Source of the DNA: Streptomyces sp. NBC_00237
Lineage (GTDB): Bacteria; Actinomycetota; Actinomycetes; Streptomycetales; Streptomycetaceae
Assembly (NCBI RefSeq): GCF_026342435.1
Contig: NZ_JAPEMT010000001.1
Coordinates: 3,032,501-3,096,500, forward strand
Direction of reading: 5' to 3'
DNA length: 64,000 nucleotides
Notes under the pieces: generated by a model
What the model was told of the DNA's origin: nothing
Seen by the model: only the letters and a program-made list of their open reading frames with translations
Databases searched by the model: none
Translations under genes and position numbers: made by a program
Shown: positions 51,877 to 63,528 of the stretch, one piece after another
Layout: each line of letters opens with the position of its first letter
Numbering within the stretch: the first letter of the stretch is position 1

Positions 51877-54545
51877 TGGAGTCGGCAGAAATTCGTCGCC
51901 GCTGGCTGAGCTTCTTCGAGGAGCGCGGTCACACCGTTGTCCCTTCGGCGTCGCTCATCGCGGACGACCCGACTCTGCTCCTGGTCCCGGCGGGCATGGT
52001 GCCCTTCAAGCCGTACTTCCTGGGTGAGGTCAAGGCCCCCTGGCAGCGCGCCACCAGCGTCCAGAAGTGCGTCCGCACGCCGGACATCGAAGAGGTCGGC
52101 AAGACCACCCGGCACGGCACGTTCTTCCAGATGTGCGGCAACTTCTCCTTCGGGGACTACTTCAAGGAAGGGGCCATCCGCTTCGCCTGGGAGATCCTGA
52201 CGAAGTCCGTCGACGACGGCGGTTACGGCCTCGACCCCGAGAAGCTCTGGATCACCGTCTACCTCGACGACGACGAGGCCGAGGAGATCTGGCGCGAGAA
52301 GATCGGCGTCCCCGCCGAGCGCATCCAGCGCCTGGGCAAGAAGGACAACTACTGGTCGATGGGCGTCCCCGGACCCTGCGGCCCGTGCTCGGAGATCAAC
52401 TACGACCGCGGTCCCGAGTTCGGCGTCGAGGGCGGCCCGGCCGTCAACGACGAGCGCTACGTGGAGATCTGGAACCTGGTCTTCATGCAGTACGAGCGCG
52501 GCGCCGGCATCGGCAAGGAGGACTTCGAGATCCTCGGCGACCTCCCGTCGAAGAACATCGACACGGGCCTCGGCCTGGAGCGCCTCGCCATGATCCTCCA
52601 GGGCGTACAGAACATGTACGAGACCGACACCCTGCGCGTCGTCATGGACAAGGCCACCGAGCTGACCGGTGTCCGCTACGGCGCCGCCCAGAACAGCGAC
52701 GTCTCGATGCGCGTGGTCGCCGACCACATGCGCACCTCCGTCATGCTCATCGGCGACGGCGTCACCCCCGGCAACGAGGGCCGAGGCTACGTGCTGCGCC
52801 GCATCATGCGCCGTGCCGTCCGCAACATGCGCCTCATGGGCGCCACCGGACCCGTCGTCCAGGAACTCGTGGACACGGTCATCGACACGATGGGCCAGCA
52901 GTACCCCGAGCTCATCACCGACCGCCAGCGCATCCTGGGCGTCGCCCTCGCCGAAGAGGCGGCCTTCCTCAAGGCCATCAAGGGCGGCACCAACATCCTG
53001 GACACCGCCGTCACCGAGACCAAGGCCGCCGGTGGCCAGGTCCTCTCCGGCGACAAGGCGTTCCTGCTCCACGACACCTGGGGCTTCCCGATCGACCTCA
53101 CCCTCGAAATGGCCTCCGAGCAGGGCCTTTCGGTGGACGAGGAGGGCTTCCGCCGCCTCATGAAGGAGCAGCGGGACCGCGCCAAGGCCGACGCCCAGGC
53201 CAAGAAGCACGGCCACGCCGACATGTCCGGCTACCGTGAGATCGCGGACGCCTCCGGCGAGACCGACTTCATCGGCTACACCTCCACCGTCGGCGAGTCC
53301 CGCGTCGTCGGCATCCTCGTCGACGGCGTGCCCTCCCCGGTCGCCACCGAGGGCGACGACGTCGAGATCGTCCTGGACCGCACCCCGTTCTACGCCGAGG
53401 GCGGCGGCCAGATCGGCGACACCGGCCGCATCAAGCTGGACAGCGGCGCGATCGTCGAGATCCGCGACTGCCAGAAGCCCGTACCCGGCGTGTACGTCCA
53501 CAAGGGCGTCGTCCAGGTCGGCGAGGTCACCGTCGGCGCCCAGGCCCAGGCGATCATCGACGTACACCGTCGCAACGCCATCGCCCGCGCCCACAGCGCC
53601 ACGCACCTCACCCACCAGGCGCTGCGCGACGCTCTCGGCCCGACGGCCGCCCAGGCCGGTTCCGAGAACCAGCCCGGCCGCTTCCGCTTCGACTTCGGCT
53701 CCCCGGCCGCCGTGCCCGGCAACGTCCTGATCGACGTCGAGCAGCGGATCAACGAGGTCCTCTCGCACGAGATGGACGTCCACGCCGAGGTCATGTCGAT
53801 CGACGAGGCCAAGAAGCAGGGCGCCATCGCCGAGTTCGGCGAGAAGTACGGCGAGCGCGTCCGCGTGGTCACCATCGGCGACTTCTCCAAGGAGCTGTGC
53901 GGCGGCACGCACGTCCACAACACCGCCCAGCTGGGCCTGGTGAAGCTGCTCGGCGAGTCGTCCATCGGCTCGGGCGTGCGACGTATCGAGGCCCTCGTCG
54001 GCGTCGACGCGTACAAGTTCCTGGCCCGTGAGCACACGGTCGTCGCCCAGCTCCAGGAGCTGGTGAAGGGCCGCGCCGAGGAGCTTCCGGAGAAGATCTC
54101 CTCCATGCTCGGCAAGCTGAAGGACGCCGAGAAGGAGATCGAGAAGTTCCGCGCGGAGAAGGTGCTCCAGGCCGCCGCCGGACTCGTCGCCGGTGCCAAG
54201 GACGTCAAGGGCGTCGCGCTGGTCACCGGCCAGGTGCCGGACGGCACGTCCGCCGACGACCTGCGCAAGCTGGTCCTCGACGTGCGCGGTCGCATCCAGG
54301 GCGACCGGGCCGTCGTCGTGGCCCTGTTCACCACGGCCAACGGCCGCCCGCTGACCGTCATCGCCACCAATGAGACGGCCCGTCAGCGCGGCCTCAAGGC
54401 CGGTGAGTTGGTCCGTACCGCTGCCAAGACCCTCGGTGGTGGCGGCGGCGGCAAGCCGGACGTCGCCCAAGGCGGCGGCACCAGCGTCGAGGCCATCGGT
54501 GACGCCATCGACGCCGTCGAGCGCATGGTCGGGGAAACGGCCTGA
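51876..54545 (+). CDS. alaS: Alanyl-tRNA synthetase
   Basis: The 889-residue enzyme contains the class II catalytic core (motif 2 in Arg-His-Gly-Thr-Phe-Phe-Gln-Met near 85 and motif 3 in Gly-Leu-Gly-Leu-Glu-Arg near 235), the tRNA-recognition domain, the editing domain with His-Ser-Ala-Thr-His-Leu (near 572) and Cys-Gly-Gly-Thr-His (near 675), and the C-Ala domain ending in a Gly-rich stretch Gly-Gly-Gly-Gly-Gly-Lys-Pro. It charges tRNA-Ala and clears Ser/Gly errors. Coupled upstream to DUF6167 and downstream to ruvX. Confidence 0.97.
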   Translation: MESAEIRRRWLSFFEERGHTVVPSASLIADDPTLLLVPAGMVPFKPYFLGEVKAPWQRATSVQKCVRTPDIEEVGKTTRHGTFFQMCGNFSFGDYFKEGAIRFAWEILTKSVDDGGYGLDPEKLWITVYLDDDEAEEIWREKIGVPAERIQRLGKKDNYWSMGVPGPCGPCSEINYDRGPEFGVEGGPAVNDERYVEIWNLVFMQYERGAGIGKEDFEILGDLPSKNIDTGLGLERLAMILQGVQNMYETDTLRVVMDKATELTGVRYGAAQNSDVSMRVVADHMRTSVMLIGDGVTPGNEGRGYVLRRIMRRAVRNMRLMGATGPVVQELVDTVIDTMGQQYPELITDRQRILGVALAEEAAFLKAIKGGTNILDTAVTETKAAGGQVLSGDKAFLLHDTWGFPIDLTLEMASEQGLSVDEEGFRRLMKEQRDRAKADAQAKKHGHADMSGYREIADASGETDFIGYTSTVGESRVVGILVDGVPSPVATEGDDVEIVLDRTPFYAEGGGQIGDTGRIKLDSGAIVEIRDCQKPVPGVYVHKGVVQVGEVTVGAQAQAIIDVHRRNAIARAHSATHLTHQALRDALGPTAAQAGSENQPGRFRFDFGSPAAVPGNVLIDVEQRINEVLSHEMDVHAEVMSIDEAKKQGAIAEFGEKYGERVRVVTIGDFSKELCGGTHVHNTAQLGLVKLLGESSIGSGVRRIEALVGVDAYKFLAREHTVVAQLQELVKGRAEELPEKISSMLGKLKDAEKEIEKFRAEKVLQAAAGLVAGAKDVKGVALVTGQVPDGTSADDLRKLVLDVRGRIQGDRAVVVALFTTANGRPLTVIATNETARQRGLKAGELVRTAAKTLGGGGGGKPDVAQGGGTSVEAIGDAIDAVERMVGETA

Positions 54546-55009
54546 TGCGACGCGGACGCCGTCTCGCGATCGACGTCGGGGACGCCCGGATCGGGGTCGC
54601 CTCGTGCGACCCCGACGGGGTCCTCGCCACGCCGGTGGAGACCGTGCCGGGACGTGACGTCCCGGCCGCCCACCGGCGGCTGCGCCAGCTCGTCGAGGAG
54701 TACGAACCCCTCGAAGTCGTGGTCGGTCTCCCTCGCTCCCTCAACGGGGGCGAGGGCCCGGCCGCGGCCAAGGTCCGCGCCTTCGCCCAGGAGCTCGCCC
54801 GGGGCATCGCCCCGATCGGCGTACGGCTCGTCGACGAGAGGATGACCACAGTGACGGCCGCCCAGGGGCTGCGCGCTTCGGGCGTGAAGTCCAAAAAGGG
54901 ACGGTCCGTCATCGACCAGGCCGCCGCGATTGTCATTCTTCAGAACGCGCTTGAGTCCGAACGGGTGTCGGGAGAGCTCCCCGGCGAAGGCGTCGAAGTG
55001 GTTGTCTGA
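54545..55009 (+). CDS. ruvX: Holliday junction resolvase-like protein YqgF/RuvX
   Basis: The 154-residue protein starts on the last base of the alaS stop (TGATG). It has the RNase H-like fold with the acidic residues Asp10 (Ala-Ile-Asp-Val-Gly), Glu98 (Val-Asp-Glu-Arg-Met-Thr-Thr) and Asp124 (Val-Ile-Asp-Gln-Ala-Ala-Ala). The family acts in 16S rRNA maturation or junction cutting; which of these holds here cannot be told. The alaS-ruvX-mltG-aroE order is conserved in actinobacteria. Confidence 0.94.
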   Translation: MRRGRRLAIDVGDARIGVASCDPDGVLATPVETVPGRDVPAAHRRLRQLVEEYEPLEVVVGLPRSLNGGEGPAAAKVRAFAQELARGIAPIGVRLVDERMTTVTAAQGLRASGVKSKKGRSVIDQAAAIVILQNALESERVSGELPGEGVEVVV

Positions 55010-55132
55010 TCGCGATACGGTAACGTTCCGCGCCGTGGCGGCGTTCGAACAGCTGCCGCACAGGATCTGAGGCGGGACGGATGCCGTGCCCCACGCGCGC
55101 CACACCCGCCGCCTCGCGGCTCTAGGGGACCG

Positions 55133-56953
55133 ATGACTGAGTATGGCCGGGGTCAAGGCTCCGAACCGTGGTACCCGCAGGCCCCCGGTGAGCAACAGTA
55201 CGGGGACCAGGGCGACCAGGGTTGGGGCGGGCAGCAGGCCGCACAGGGTCAGGCCCCCTATGACCAGACCTACGCCGGGCAGCAGCAGTACCCGCCGCAG
55301 CAGGGGCAGCCCCAGCAGCCGTACTACGACAGTGGTCAGTACCCGCAGGCGCAGCAGCAGAACGGCCAGTACGCCCAAGGGCACGACAGCGGCCAGTACC
55401 CGCAGGCCCAGCAGCAGAACGGCCAGTACGGCCAGGGCCACGACAACGGCGGCCAGTACCCCCAGGCGTACGACAGCGGTCAGTACGCGCAGGCCCAGCA
55501 GCAGAACGGCCAGTACCAGCAGCAGGGGTACGGCCAGCAGCAGGCCGACTGGGACACCGGCCAGGGCCAGGCCATTCCGTACGGGATGAACGCGGCCGAC
55601 CCCTACAGCGGCCAGCAGCCCGGCTACGGCGGCGAGCAGCAGGACCACTACGGCACCGCCGACGCCTACCCGCCGCCGCAGCCCCCCTCCCAGCGCCGGG
55701 CCGCTCCCGAGCCGGAGACCGAGTGGGACGCGGACGCACCGGTCAAGGAGGAGCACCCCTTCTTCACCGGCACCGACGACAACCGGGCCGGTTCCGGCGG
55801 CCGCGACGACGAGGACGAGTACGACGAGCCCGCCTCGCGCCGGGGCAAAGGCGGCAAGAGCGGCGGCAAAGGCAAGAAGAAGAGCCGCAACGGTGTCGCC
55901 TGCCTGGTGGTTTCGGCGGTCCTGCTGGGGGGACTCGGCGGGATCGCCTACTTCGGCTACGACTTCTGGAAGGCCCGCTTCGGCCCGGCCGAGGACTTCT
56001 CCGGCGAGGGCTCGGGCCAGGTCGCGGTCGAGATCAAGGACCAGGCGGGTCTCAACGAGATCGGCAACGCGCTGAAGAAGGCCGGTGTCGTCAAGAGCGT
56101 CGACGCCTTCACGGCCGCGGCGGAGAAGAACCCCAAGGGCCGTACCCTCCAGCCCGGTGCCTACGTCCTGCGCTCGGGCATGTCCGCGGCCAGCGCCGTC
56201 GAGCTGATGCTCGATCCCAAGAGCCGCAGCAACCTCATGGTGAAACCCGGCCAGCGCAACGCCGCGGTTTACGCGGACATCGACAAGCGCCTCGACCTCG
56301 CCAAGGGCACCACCACGAAGGTCGCCAAGGAGAAGGCGAACGAGCTGGGCCTGCCCGCCTGGGTGCCCAAGGACCCGGAGATCATGGACCGGCTGGAGGG
56401 CTTCCTCTACCCCGGTACGTATCCGATGTCCAAGGGCACCAAGCCCGAGGACGTGCTCAAGAAGATGGTCTCGCGGGCGACCTCGCACTACGAGGCGCAG
56501 AACATCACGGGCGAGGCGTCGAAGCTGAAGCTCAAGCCCTTCGAACTGCTCATCGTGGCGAGCCTCGTCGAGGCCGAGGGCAAGACGCACGACGACTACC
56601 GCAAGATCTCCGAGGTCATCTACAACCGCCTCAAGTACAACCCGCAGACCGTGGGGAAGCTCCAGTTCGACTCGACGTACAACTACGCCAAGGGTCAGAG
56701 CAACATCAACATTGGCGAAGACGCGATCACGAAGGACAAGCACCCCTACAACACCTACTCGCACACCGGTATGCCGCCCGGCCCCATCAACAACCCCAGC
56801 GACGACGCCCTCAGCGCTGCGGTGAACCCGACGAGCGACGGTTGGCTCTACTTCGTGGCCACCGACGGCAAGAGCAAGACCGAGTTCGCCAAGACGCACG
56901 ACGAGTTCCTCAAGCTGAAGGAAAAGTTCAATGAGAGCCAGAAGGGCCGCTGA
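55133..56953 (+). CDS. mltG: Endolytic murein transglycosylase MltG
   Basis: A 606-residue bitopic protein. Residues 1-250 are an unusually long cytoplasmic region rich in Gln, Tyr and Gly with tandem repeats (68-128), an acidic patch and a Lys-rich stop signal. The membrane helix is about 254-275. The YceG/MltG domain (~295-600) holds the catalytic Glu in Ala-Ser-Leu-Val-Glu-Ala-Glu, Tyr-Asn-Arg-Leu, Phe-Asp-Ser-Thr and the Thr-Gly-Met-Pro-Pro-Gly-Pro-Ile motif. It cuts nascent glycan strands and so ends their extension. It overlaps aroE by 23 bases. Confidence 0.94.
   Translation: MTEYGRGQGSEPWYPQAPGEQQYGDQGDQGWGGQQAAQGQAPYDQTYAGQQQYPPQQGQPQQPYYDSGQYPQAQQQNGQYAQGHDSGQYPQAQQQNGQYGQGHDNGGQYPQAYDSGQYAQAQQQNGQYQQQGYGQQQADWDTGQGQAIPYGMNAADPYSGQQPGYGGEQQDHYGTADAYPPPQPPSQRRAAPEPETEWDADAPVKEEHPFFTGTDDNRAGSGGRDDEDEYDEPASRRGKGGKSGGKGKKKSRNGVACLVVSAVLLGGLGGIAYFGYDFWKARFGPAEDFSGEGSGQVAVEIKDQAGLNEIGNALKKAGVVKSVDAFTAAAEKNPKGRTLQPGAYVLRSGMSAASAVELMLDPKSRSNLMVKPGQRNAAVYADIDKRLDLAKGTTTKVAKEKANELGLPAWVPKDPEIMDRLEGFLYPGTYPMSKGTKPEDVLKKMVSRATSHYEAQNITGEASKLKLKPFELLIVASLVEAEGKTHDDYRKISEVIYNRLKYNPQTVGKLQFDSTYNYAKGQSNINIGEDAITKDKHPYNTYSHTGMPPGPINNPSDDALSAAVNPTSDGWLYFVATDGKSKTEFAKTHDEFLKLKEKFNESQKGR
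55331..55516 (+). repeat. In-frame Gln/Tyr repeat array in mltG
   Basis: Units of about 57 bases encode Gly-Gln-Tyr-Pro-Gln-Ala-Gln-Gln-Gln-Asn-Gly-Gln-Tyr plus a Gln-Gly-His-Asp-Ser spacer. Two full copies (residues 68-86 and 87-105) and two shortened ones follow. The DNA repeats are nearly exact, so copy number may vary between strains. Confidence 0.85.
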
Positions 56954-57773
56954 GGCGCGGCGGGCCGCCGTCCTCGGCAAGCCCATCGCCCACTCGCTCT
57001 CGCCCGTCCTGCACCGCGCCGCCTACGCGGAGCTGGGGCTCGACGGCTGGACGTACGACCGCTTCGAGGTCGATGAGGCTCAACTTCCTTCATTCGTAAG
57101 GGAGTTGGACGGAGGGTGGGCGGGGCTCTCGCTGACCATGCCGCTCAAGCGCGCGATCATGCCGCTACTCGACGAGGTCAGCGCGACGGCGGCCTCCGTG
57201 CAGGCGGTCAACACCGTCGTCCTCACCGAGGACGGGCGGAAGCTGGGCGACAACACCGACATCCCCGGCATGGTCTCCGCCCTGCGCGAGCGCGGCGTGG
57301 ACAAGGTCGGGTCGGCGGCGGTCCTCGGGGCCGGCGCCACCGCCTCCTCCGCGCTCGCCGCGCTCGGCCGGATCTGCACAGGACCGGTCACCGCGTACGT
57401 ACGCAGCGCAGCGCGCGCGGCCGAGATGCGGACCTGGGGCGAGCGGCTGGAAGTCGACGTACGCACGGCCGACTGGAGCGACGCCCGGGATGCCTTCGCG
57501 GCACCCCTGGTGATCGCGACGACACCGGCCGGGACGACGGACGCACTGGCCGCGGACGTGCCGGACGCCGCCGGGACCCTTTTCGACGTGCTGTACGAGC
57601 CGTGGCCCACGCCCCTCGCGACGGCCTGGTCCGCGCGCGGGGGAGCGGTGGTCGGCGGGCTCGATCTCCTCGTCCACCAGGCGGTGTTGCAGGTCGAGCA
57701 GATGACGGGCGTGCCCGTCGCACCGCTCGCCGCGATGCGGGCGGCGGGCGAGCGGGCGCTGTCCGAAAGGTGA
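56931..57773 (+). CDS. aroE: Shikimate dehydrogenase
   Basis: The ATG at 56931 lies inside the end of mltG, with AAGGAAAAG as ribosome site, a 23-base overlap. The 280-residue enzyme has the shikimate-binding Ser-Leu-Ser-Pro motif (near residue 22), catalytic Lys in Met-Pro-Leu-Lys-Arg (near 69), Asn-Thr-Asp (near 106) and the NADP-binding Gly-Ala-Gly-Ala-Thr-Ala. It reduces 3-dehydroshikimate to shikimate. Four other shikimate genes follow, making this an aromatic-pathway cluster. Confidence 0.94.
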   Translation: MRARRAAEARRAAVLGKPIAHSLSPVLHRAAYAELGLDGWTYDRFEVDEAQLPSFVRELDGGWAGLSLTMPLKRAIMPLLDEVSATAASVQAVNTVVLTEDGRKLGDNTDIPGMVSALRERGVDKVGSAAVLGAGATASSALAALGRICTGPVTAYVRSAARAAEMRTWGERLEVDVRTADWSDARDAFAAPLVIATTPAGTTDALAADVPDAAGTLFDVLYEPWPTPLATAWSARGGAVVGGLDLLVHQAVLQVEQMTGVPVAPLAAMRAAGERALSER

Positions 57774-57903
57774 CCGTCGGGTCCGAGTGCTGGACCGGGG
57801 GCGGGGGCGCACGCCGGGACGTGGGAGGATCGGGGGCGGCGGGTCCGGGCCGCGCATCCGGGCTGCGTCGTAGCAGTTCCGGGCGCGAGCATGAGGAGCA
57901 TCG

Positions 57904-59084
57904 TTGAGCAGGTTGCGCTGGCTGACCGCGGGAGAATCCCACGGACCCGCACTCGTCGCGACGCTGGAGGGCCTCCCCTCCGGTGTGCCGATCACCACGG
58001 AGATGGTGGCGGACGCGCTGGCCAGGCGGCGGCTCGGCTATGGGCGCGGCGCCCGGATGAAGTTCGAGAAGGACGAGGTGACCTTCCTCGGCGGCGTGCG
58101 GCACGGCCTCACCATGGGCGGGCCCGTCGCGATCATGGTGGGCAACACCGAGTGGCCCAAGTGGGAACAGGTCATGTCGGCCGACCCCGTGGACCCGGAG
58201 GAACTGGCCAAGCTGGCGCGCAACGCGCCGCTGACCCGTCCCCGCCCCGGCCACGCCGACCTCGCAGGCATGCAGAAGTACGCCCTGGACGAGGCCCGTC
58301 CGGTCCTGGAGCGCGCGAGCGCCCGGGAGACCGCGGCGCGGGTGGCGCTGGGCACGGTGGCCCGTTCGTACCTCAAGCAGACCACCGGCATCGAGATCGT
58401 TTCGCACGTGGTGGAGCTGGCGGCGGCGAAGGCTCCGTACGGTGTGCTGCCCGTCCCCTCGGACGAGGCGAAGCTCGACGAGGACCCGGTGCGCTGCCTG
58501 GACGCGGACGCGTCGAAGGCGATGGTCGCGGAGATCGACCAGGCTCACAAGGACGGCGACACCCTCGGCGGGGTGGTCGAGGTGCTGGGGTACAACGTGC
58601 CGGTCGGGCTGGGTTCGTTCACGCACTGGGACCGGCGGCTCGACTCGCGGCTCGCGGGTGCGCTCATGGGTATCCAGGCGATTAAGGGCGTCGAGGTCGG
58701 CGACGGCTTCGATCTGGCGCGGGTGCCGGGCTCGAAGGCGCACGACGAGATCGTGCCGACGGCGGACGGCGTGAAGCGCACCACCGGCCGGGCCGGTGGC
58801 ACCGAGGGCGGCATGTCCACCGGTGAGCTGCTGCGCGTACGGGCCGCGATGAAGCCGATCGCGACGGTGCCGCGCGCGCTGGCGACGATCGACGTGGCGA
58901 CCGGCGAGGTCGCCGCGGCGCACCACCAGCGGTCCGACGTGTGCGCGGTTCCGGCGGCGGGCATCGTGGCCGAGGCCATGGTGGCGCTGGTGCTGGCGGA
59001 CGCGGTCGCCGAGAAGTTCGGCGGGGACAGCGTGGGCGAGACGCGGCGCAACGTGCAGTCGTACCTCGACAACCTCCAGATCCG

Positions 59085-59088
<4 letters not shown>
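57904..59088 (+). CDS. aroC: Chorismate synthase
   Basis: The TTG at 57904 follows GAGGAG and gives 394 residues starting [12 protein letters not shown], the canonical first motif. The other signatures [11 protein letters not shown] and Arg-Arg-Ser-Asp-type ([11 protein letters not shown]) are intact. The FMN-dependent enzyme converts EPSP to chorismate. It starts 130 bases after aroE, so it may have its own promoter. The TGA overlaps the aroK GTG. Confidence 0.96.
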
Positions 59089-61143
<2,055 letters not shown>

Positions 61144-61208
61144 GAGCTCCGTCTCATGGAGCAACGGGGCGGCCCGGCGTGCCGTCTGACAGTACGGGCA
61201 TTTACCAT

Positions 61209-61245
61209 CGCCCCTGGCCGTTCACCTGGTGAAGGGCCGGGGGCG
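61209..61245 (+). terminator. Imperfect terminator after the aro operon
   Basis: CGCCCCTGGCC (61209-61219) pairs with GGCCGGGGGCG (61235-61245) with one mismatch, 66 bases after aroQ. Confidence 0.5.
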
Positions 61246-61375
61246 GTACCGTTCGAGGGTTCGACCCGGTCCTTTCGGGTCAGCATCAACACGGGTTCGA
61301 TTCTTCGCGGTTTCGATGCGCCGAGTACCGAGTAAGCCCGGCAACAGTCGCCTGTACGAGACGGAGTGGCACCGG

Positions 61376-62245
61376 ATGCAGCACGTAGTGGGGGCTCCAC
61401 TGCCACCGCCGCACGGTTCTGGACAGGTGTGGGCGAGCGCCGCCCCGCACCCGCACGGAGCGCCGCACCCGCCCGTCGGGCCGCCCCCCGCCCCTCAGGG
61501 GCCGCCGCCGCACACCCCGGCGCCGCAGCCGCACATTCCGACGCCGCAGCCGCATTCCGGGCCGCAGCACGCGCCCGTGCCGTCGGGGGCGCGGGACACC
61601 ACGGGGCACATCCAGCTGCCGCCGGGCGGACCGGTGCCGTTGCCGCAGCCGCCGGGGGCCGCCGCTCCCGCGCACGCCGGGACGGGGAACACCACGCTGG
61701 CCGTGCTGCTGATAGGACCGGCCGGGGCGGGCAAGACGACGGTCGCCAAGTACTGGGCGCAGAGCCGGCGGGTGCCGACGGCGCACATCAGCCTGGACGA
61801 CGTGCGCGAGTGGGTCTGCTCGGGGTTCGCCGACCCGCAGTCCGGGTGGAACGACCATTCCGAGGCGCAGTACCGGCTGGCCCGGCGGACGTGTGGGTTC
61901 GCGGCGCGGAACTTCCTGGCGAACAACATCTCCTGCATCGTGGACGACGCGGTCTTTCCGGACTGGCCGGTGGTGGGGCTCGGGGGGTGGAAGCGGCACG
62001 TGGGACCGGGGCTGCTGCCTGTGGTGCTGCTGCCCGGGCTGGAGGTCGTGCTGGAGCGGAACGCGAAGCGGAGTGGGAATCGGCGGTTGAGCGACGAGGA
62101 AGTCGCTCGGATCCACGGGCGGATGGCGGGGTGGTACGGGTCGGGGCTGCCCATCATCGACAACTCGCAGTTCGATGTGGCGACGACGGCGAGGCTGCTG
62201 GACGAGACGCTCGCCCGGGCGATGGCGAGTCCGCCGACCTGGTAG
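61376..62245 (+). CDS. P-loop ATP-binding protein with Pro/His-rich N-terminus
   Basis: The ATG at 61376 is the best start; the open frame upstream to 61229 crosses the terminator region. The 289-residue protein has a disordered N-terminal third (1-105) made mostly of Pro, His, Gly and Gln, then an AAA/kinase-like domain with Walker A Gly114-Pro-Ala-Gly-Ala-Gly-Lys-Thr-Thr122 and an Asp-Asp-Val motif (near residue 140). The layout matches zeta-toxin/polynucleotide-kinase-like P-loop kinases. Substrate unknown; the conserved Trp/Cys-rich segment is not assigned. Confidence 0.65.
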   Translation: MQHVVGAPLPPPHGSGQVWASAAPHPHGAPHPPVGPPPAPQGPPPHTPAPQPHIPTPQPHSGPQHAPVPSGARDTTGHIQLPPGGPVPLPQPPGAAAPAHAGTGNTTLAVLLIGPAGAGKTTVAKYWAQSRRVPTAHISLDDVREWVCSGFADPQSGWNDHSEAQYRLARRTCGFAARNFLANNISCIVDDAVFPDWPVVGLGGWKRHVGPGLLPVVLLPGLEVVLERNAKRSGNRRLSDEEVARIHGRMAGWYGSGLPIIDNSQFDVATTARLLDETLARAMASPPTW

Positions 62246-62263
62246 GCCCGGCTCTGCTTCCGT

Positions 62264-62324
62264 GGGCTCCGCCCCTCTGGGGGCAGGTCCGCAGCCCCGG
62301 TCGGACGCGCACAAACGGCGGGGC
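62264..62324. repeat. Degenerate copy of the dispersed intergenic repeat
   Basis: GGGCTCCGCCCC (62264-62275) and GACGCGCACAAACGGCGGGGC (21 bases ending at 62324) resemble the two halves of the repeat at 26435, with an altered middle. It lies between the P-loop gene and the M24 peptidase homologue. Confidence 0.45.
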
Positions 62325-62351
62325 ACGGGAGCCGTACCTACGTTGGGGAGC

Positions 62352-63467
62352 ATGTCCGATGCCCATGCAATTCGTCGTGGGCGGCTGCGCGACCGTGCGG
62401 CCGCCGCGGGGAGCGAGGCGGTTCTCGTCTCACTGCCCGCCAACGTCCGCTACCTCGCGGGCAGTGCCCCGCCCGGCGCCGTACTCCTGATCGGGCCCGA
62501 TGGGCCGCAGAGCGACGTGCTGCTGTGTCCGAGGACGCCCGAGGGGACTCCCGTCGAGGGGCGGCCCGACGAAGCGCTCCGGGTGAGTGTGCTGCCCGTG
62601 CCCGGTGCGGACGCGGCAGTGGCGGCCGCGGGGTTCGCGGCGGCGGCAGGGACGGGGACGCTGGCGGTCGAGGAGCATCATCTGACCGTCGCGCGGTACC
62701 GGGCGCTGGAGTCGGTCGCGCCCCGGGTGCGGCTGGCCGAGCTCGGGTCCGCCGTCGAGCAGCAGCGCATCGTGAAGGACCAGGAGGAGATCGCGTGTCT
62801 GCGGACGGCGGCGGAGATCACTGATCAGGCCCTGGGGGAGCTGCTGGAGTCGATCCTCGTGGGCCGGACCGAGCGGCATCTGGCACTGGAGCTGGAGCGG
62901 CGGCTCGTCGATCACGGGGCGGATTCGCCCGCGTTCGCCACGTCCGTGGGCACGGGGCCGAATTCGGGGCGGGGCGGGCACCGGCCGACCGATCGGCGTG
63001 TGGAGGAGGGGGATTTCCTGTCGGTGTGCCTCGGCGCGAATTTCCGTGGCTACCGGTGCGAGATCGGGCGGACGTTCGTGATCGGGACGGCTCCTGCGGA
63101 GTGGCAGATCGAGCTGTACGACCTGGTGTTCGCCGCGCAGCGGGCGGGCAGGGAGGCCCTCGCGCCCGGTGTCGAGTACCGCGAAGTGGACCGAGCGGCA
63201 CGGCAGTCACTGGAGGCGGCAGGGTACGGGGAAGCGCTTCCGGCGGCCACCGGACACGGCGTGGGGCTCGAAATCGTGGAGGACCCGCAGTTGGCACCGT
63301 CGGCCATGGGTAAACTGGACGCTTGTGTGCCGGTCACCGTCGAACCGGGGGTTCACCTCCCTGGCCGGGGCGGAGTCCGGATTGACGACACTCTCGTCGT
63401 GCGCCCCGAGGCGGACGGCGGACCCGAGCTACTCACCATTACGACCAAGGAACTGCTCGCGCTCTAG
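62352..63467 (+). CDS. M24 family (Xaa-Pro peptidase-like) protein with altered metal site
   Basis: The ATG at 62352 gives 371 residues. The pita-bread fold is clear (creatinase N domain 1-130; Gly-His302-Gly-Val-Gly; Val-Glu331-Pro-Gly-Val; Gly-Gly-Val-Arg-Ile-Asp345-Asp), and it aligns with bacterial YqhT/PepQ. However three of five metal ligands differ: the first Asp is Cys226 (Ser-Val-Cys-Leu-Gly), the second is Glu237 (Cys-Glu-Ile-Gly-Arg-Thr) and the final Glu is Asp345. It may use another metal, have altered activity or be a non-catalytic binder. The location before efp is conserved. Confidence 0.85.
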   Translation: MSDAHAIRRGRLRDRAAAAGSEAVLVSLPANVRYLAGSAPPGAVLLIGPDGPQSDVLLCPRTPEGTPVEGRPDEALRVSVLPVPGADAAVAAAGFAAAAGTGTLAVEEHHLTVARYRALESVAPRVRLAELGSAVEQQRIVKDQEEIACLRTAAEITDQALGELLESILVGRTERHLALELERRLVDHGADSPAFATSVGTGPNSGRGGHRPTDRRVEEGDFLSVCLGANFRGYRCEIGRTFVIGTAPAEWQIELYDLVFAAQRAGREALAPGVEYREVDRAARQSLEAAGYGEALPAATGHGVGLEIVEDPQLAPSAMGKLDACVPVTVEPGVHLPGRGGVRIDDTLVVRPEADGGPELLTITTKELLAL

Positions 63468-63528
63468 CGTCTCAGCTGGCCGCGCGCGTTCTGTCGGTCG
63501 TTCCACCAGTCCAGGAGATTCCGCAACC

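Noticed and set aside
50871..54470. 1199-codon minus-strand open frame opposite alaS
   Set aside because: Val/Leu/Gly/Asp-rich shadow without domains; the sense strand is alaS with all class II motifs.
55331..55516. Repeat array considered as CRISPR
   Set aside because: In-frame coding repeats of unequal length without spacers or cas genes nearby.
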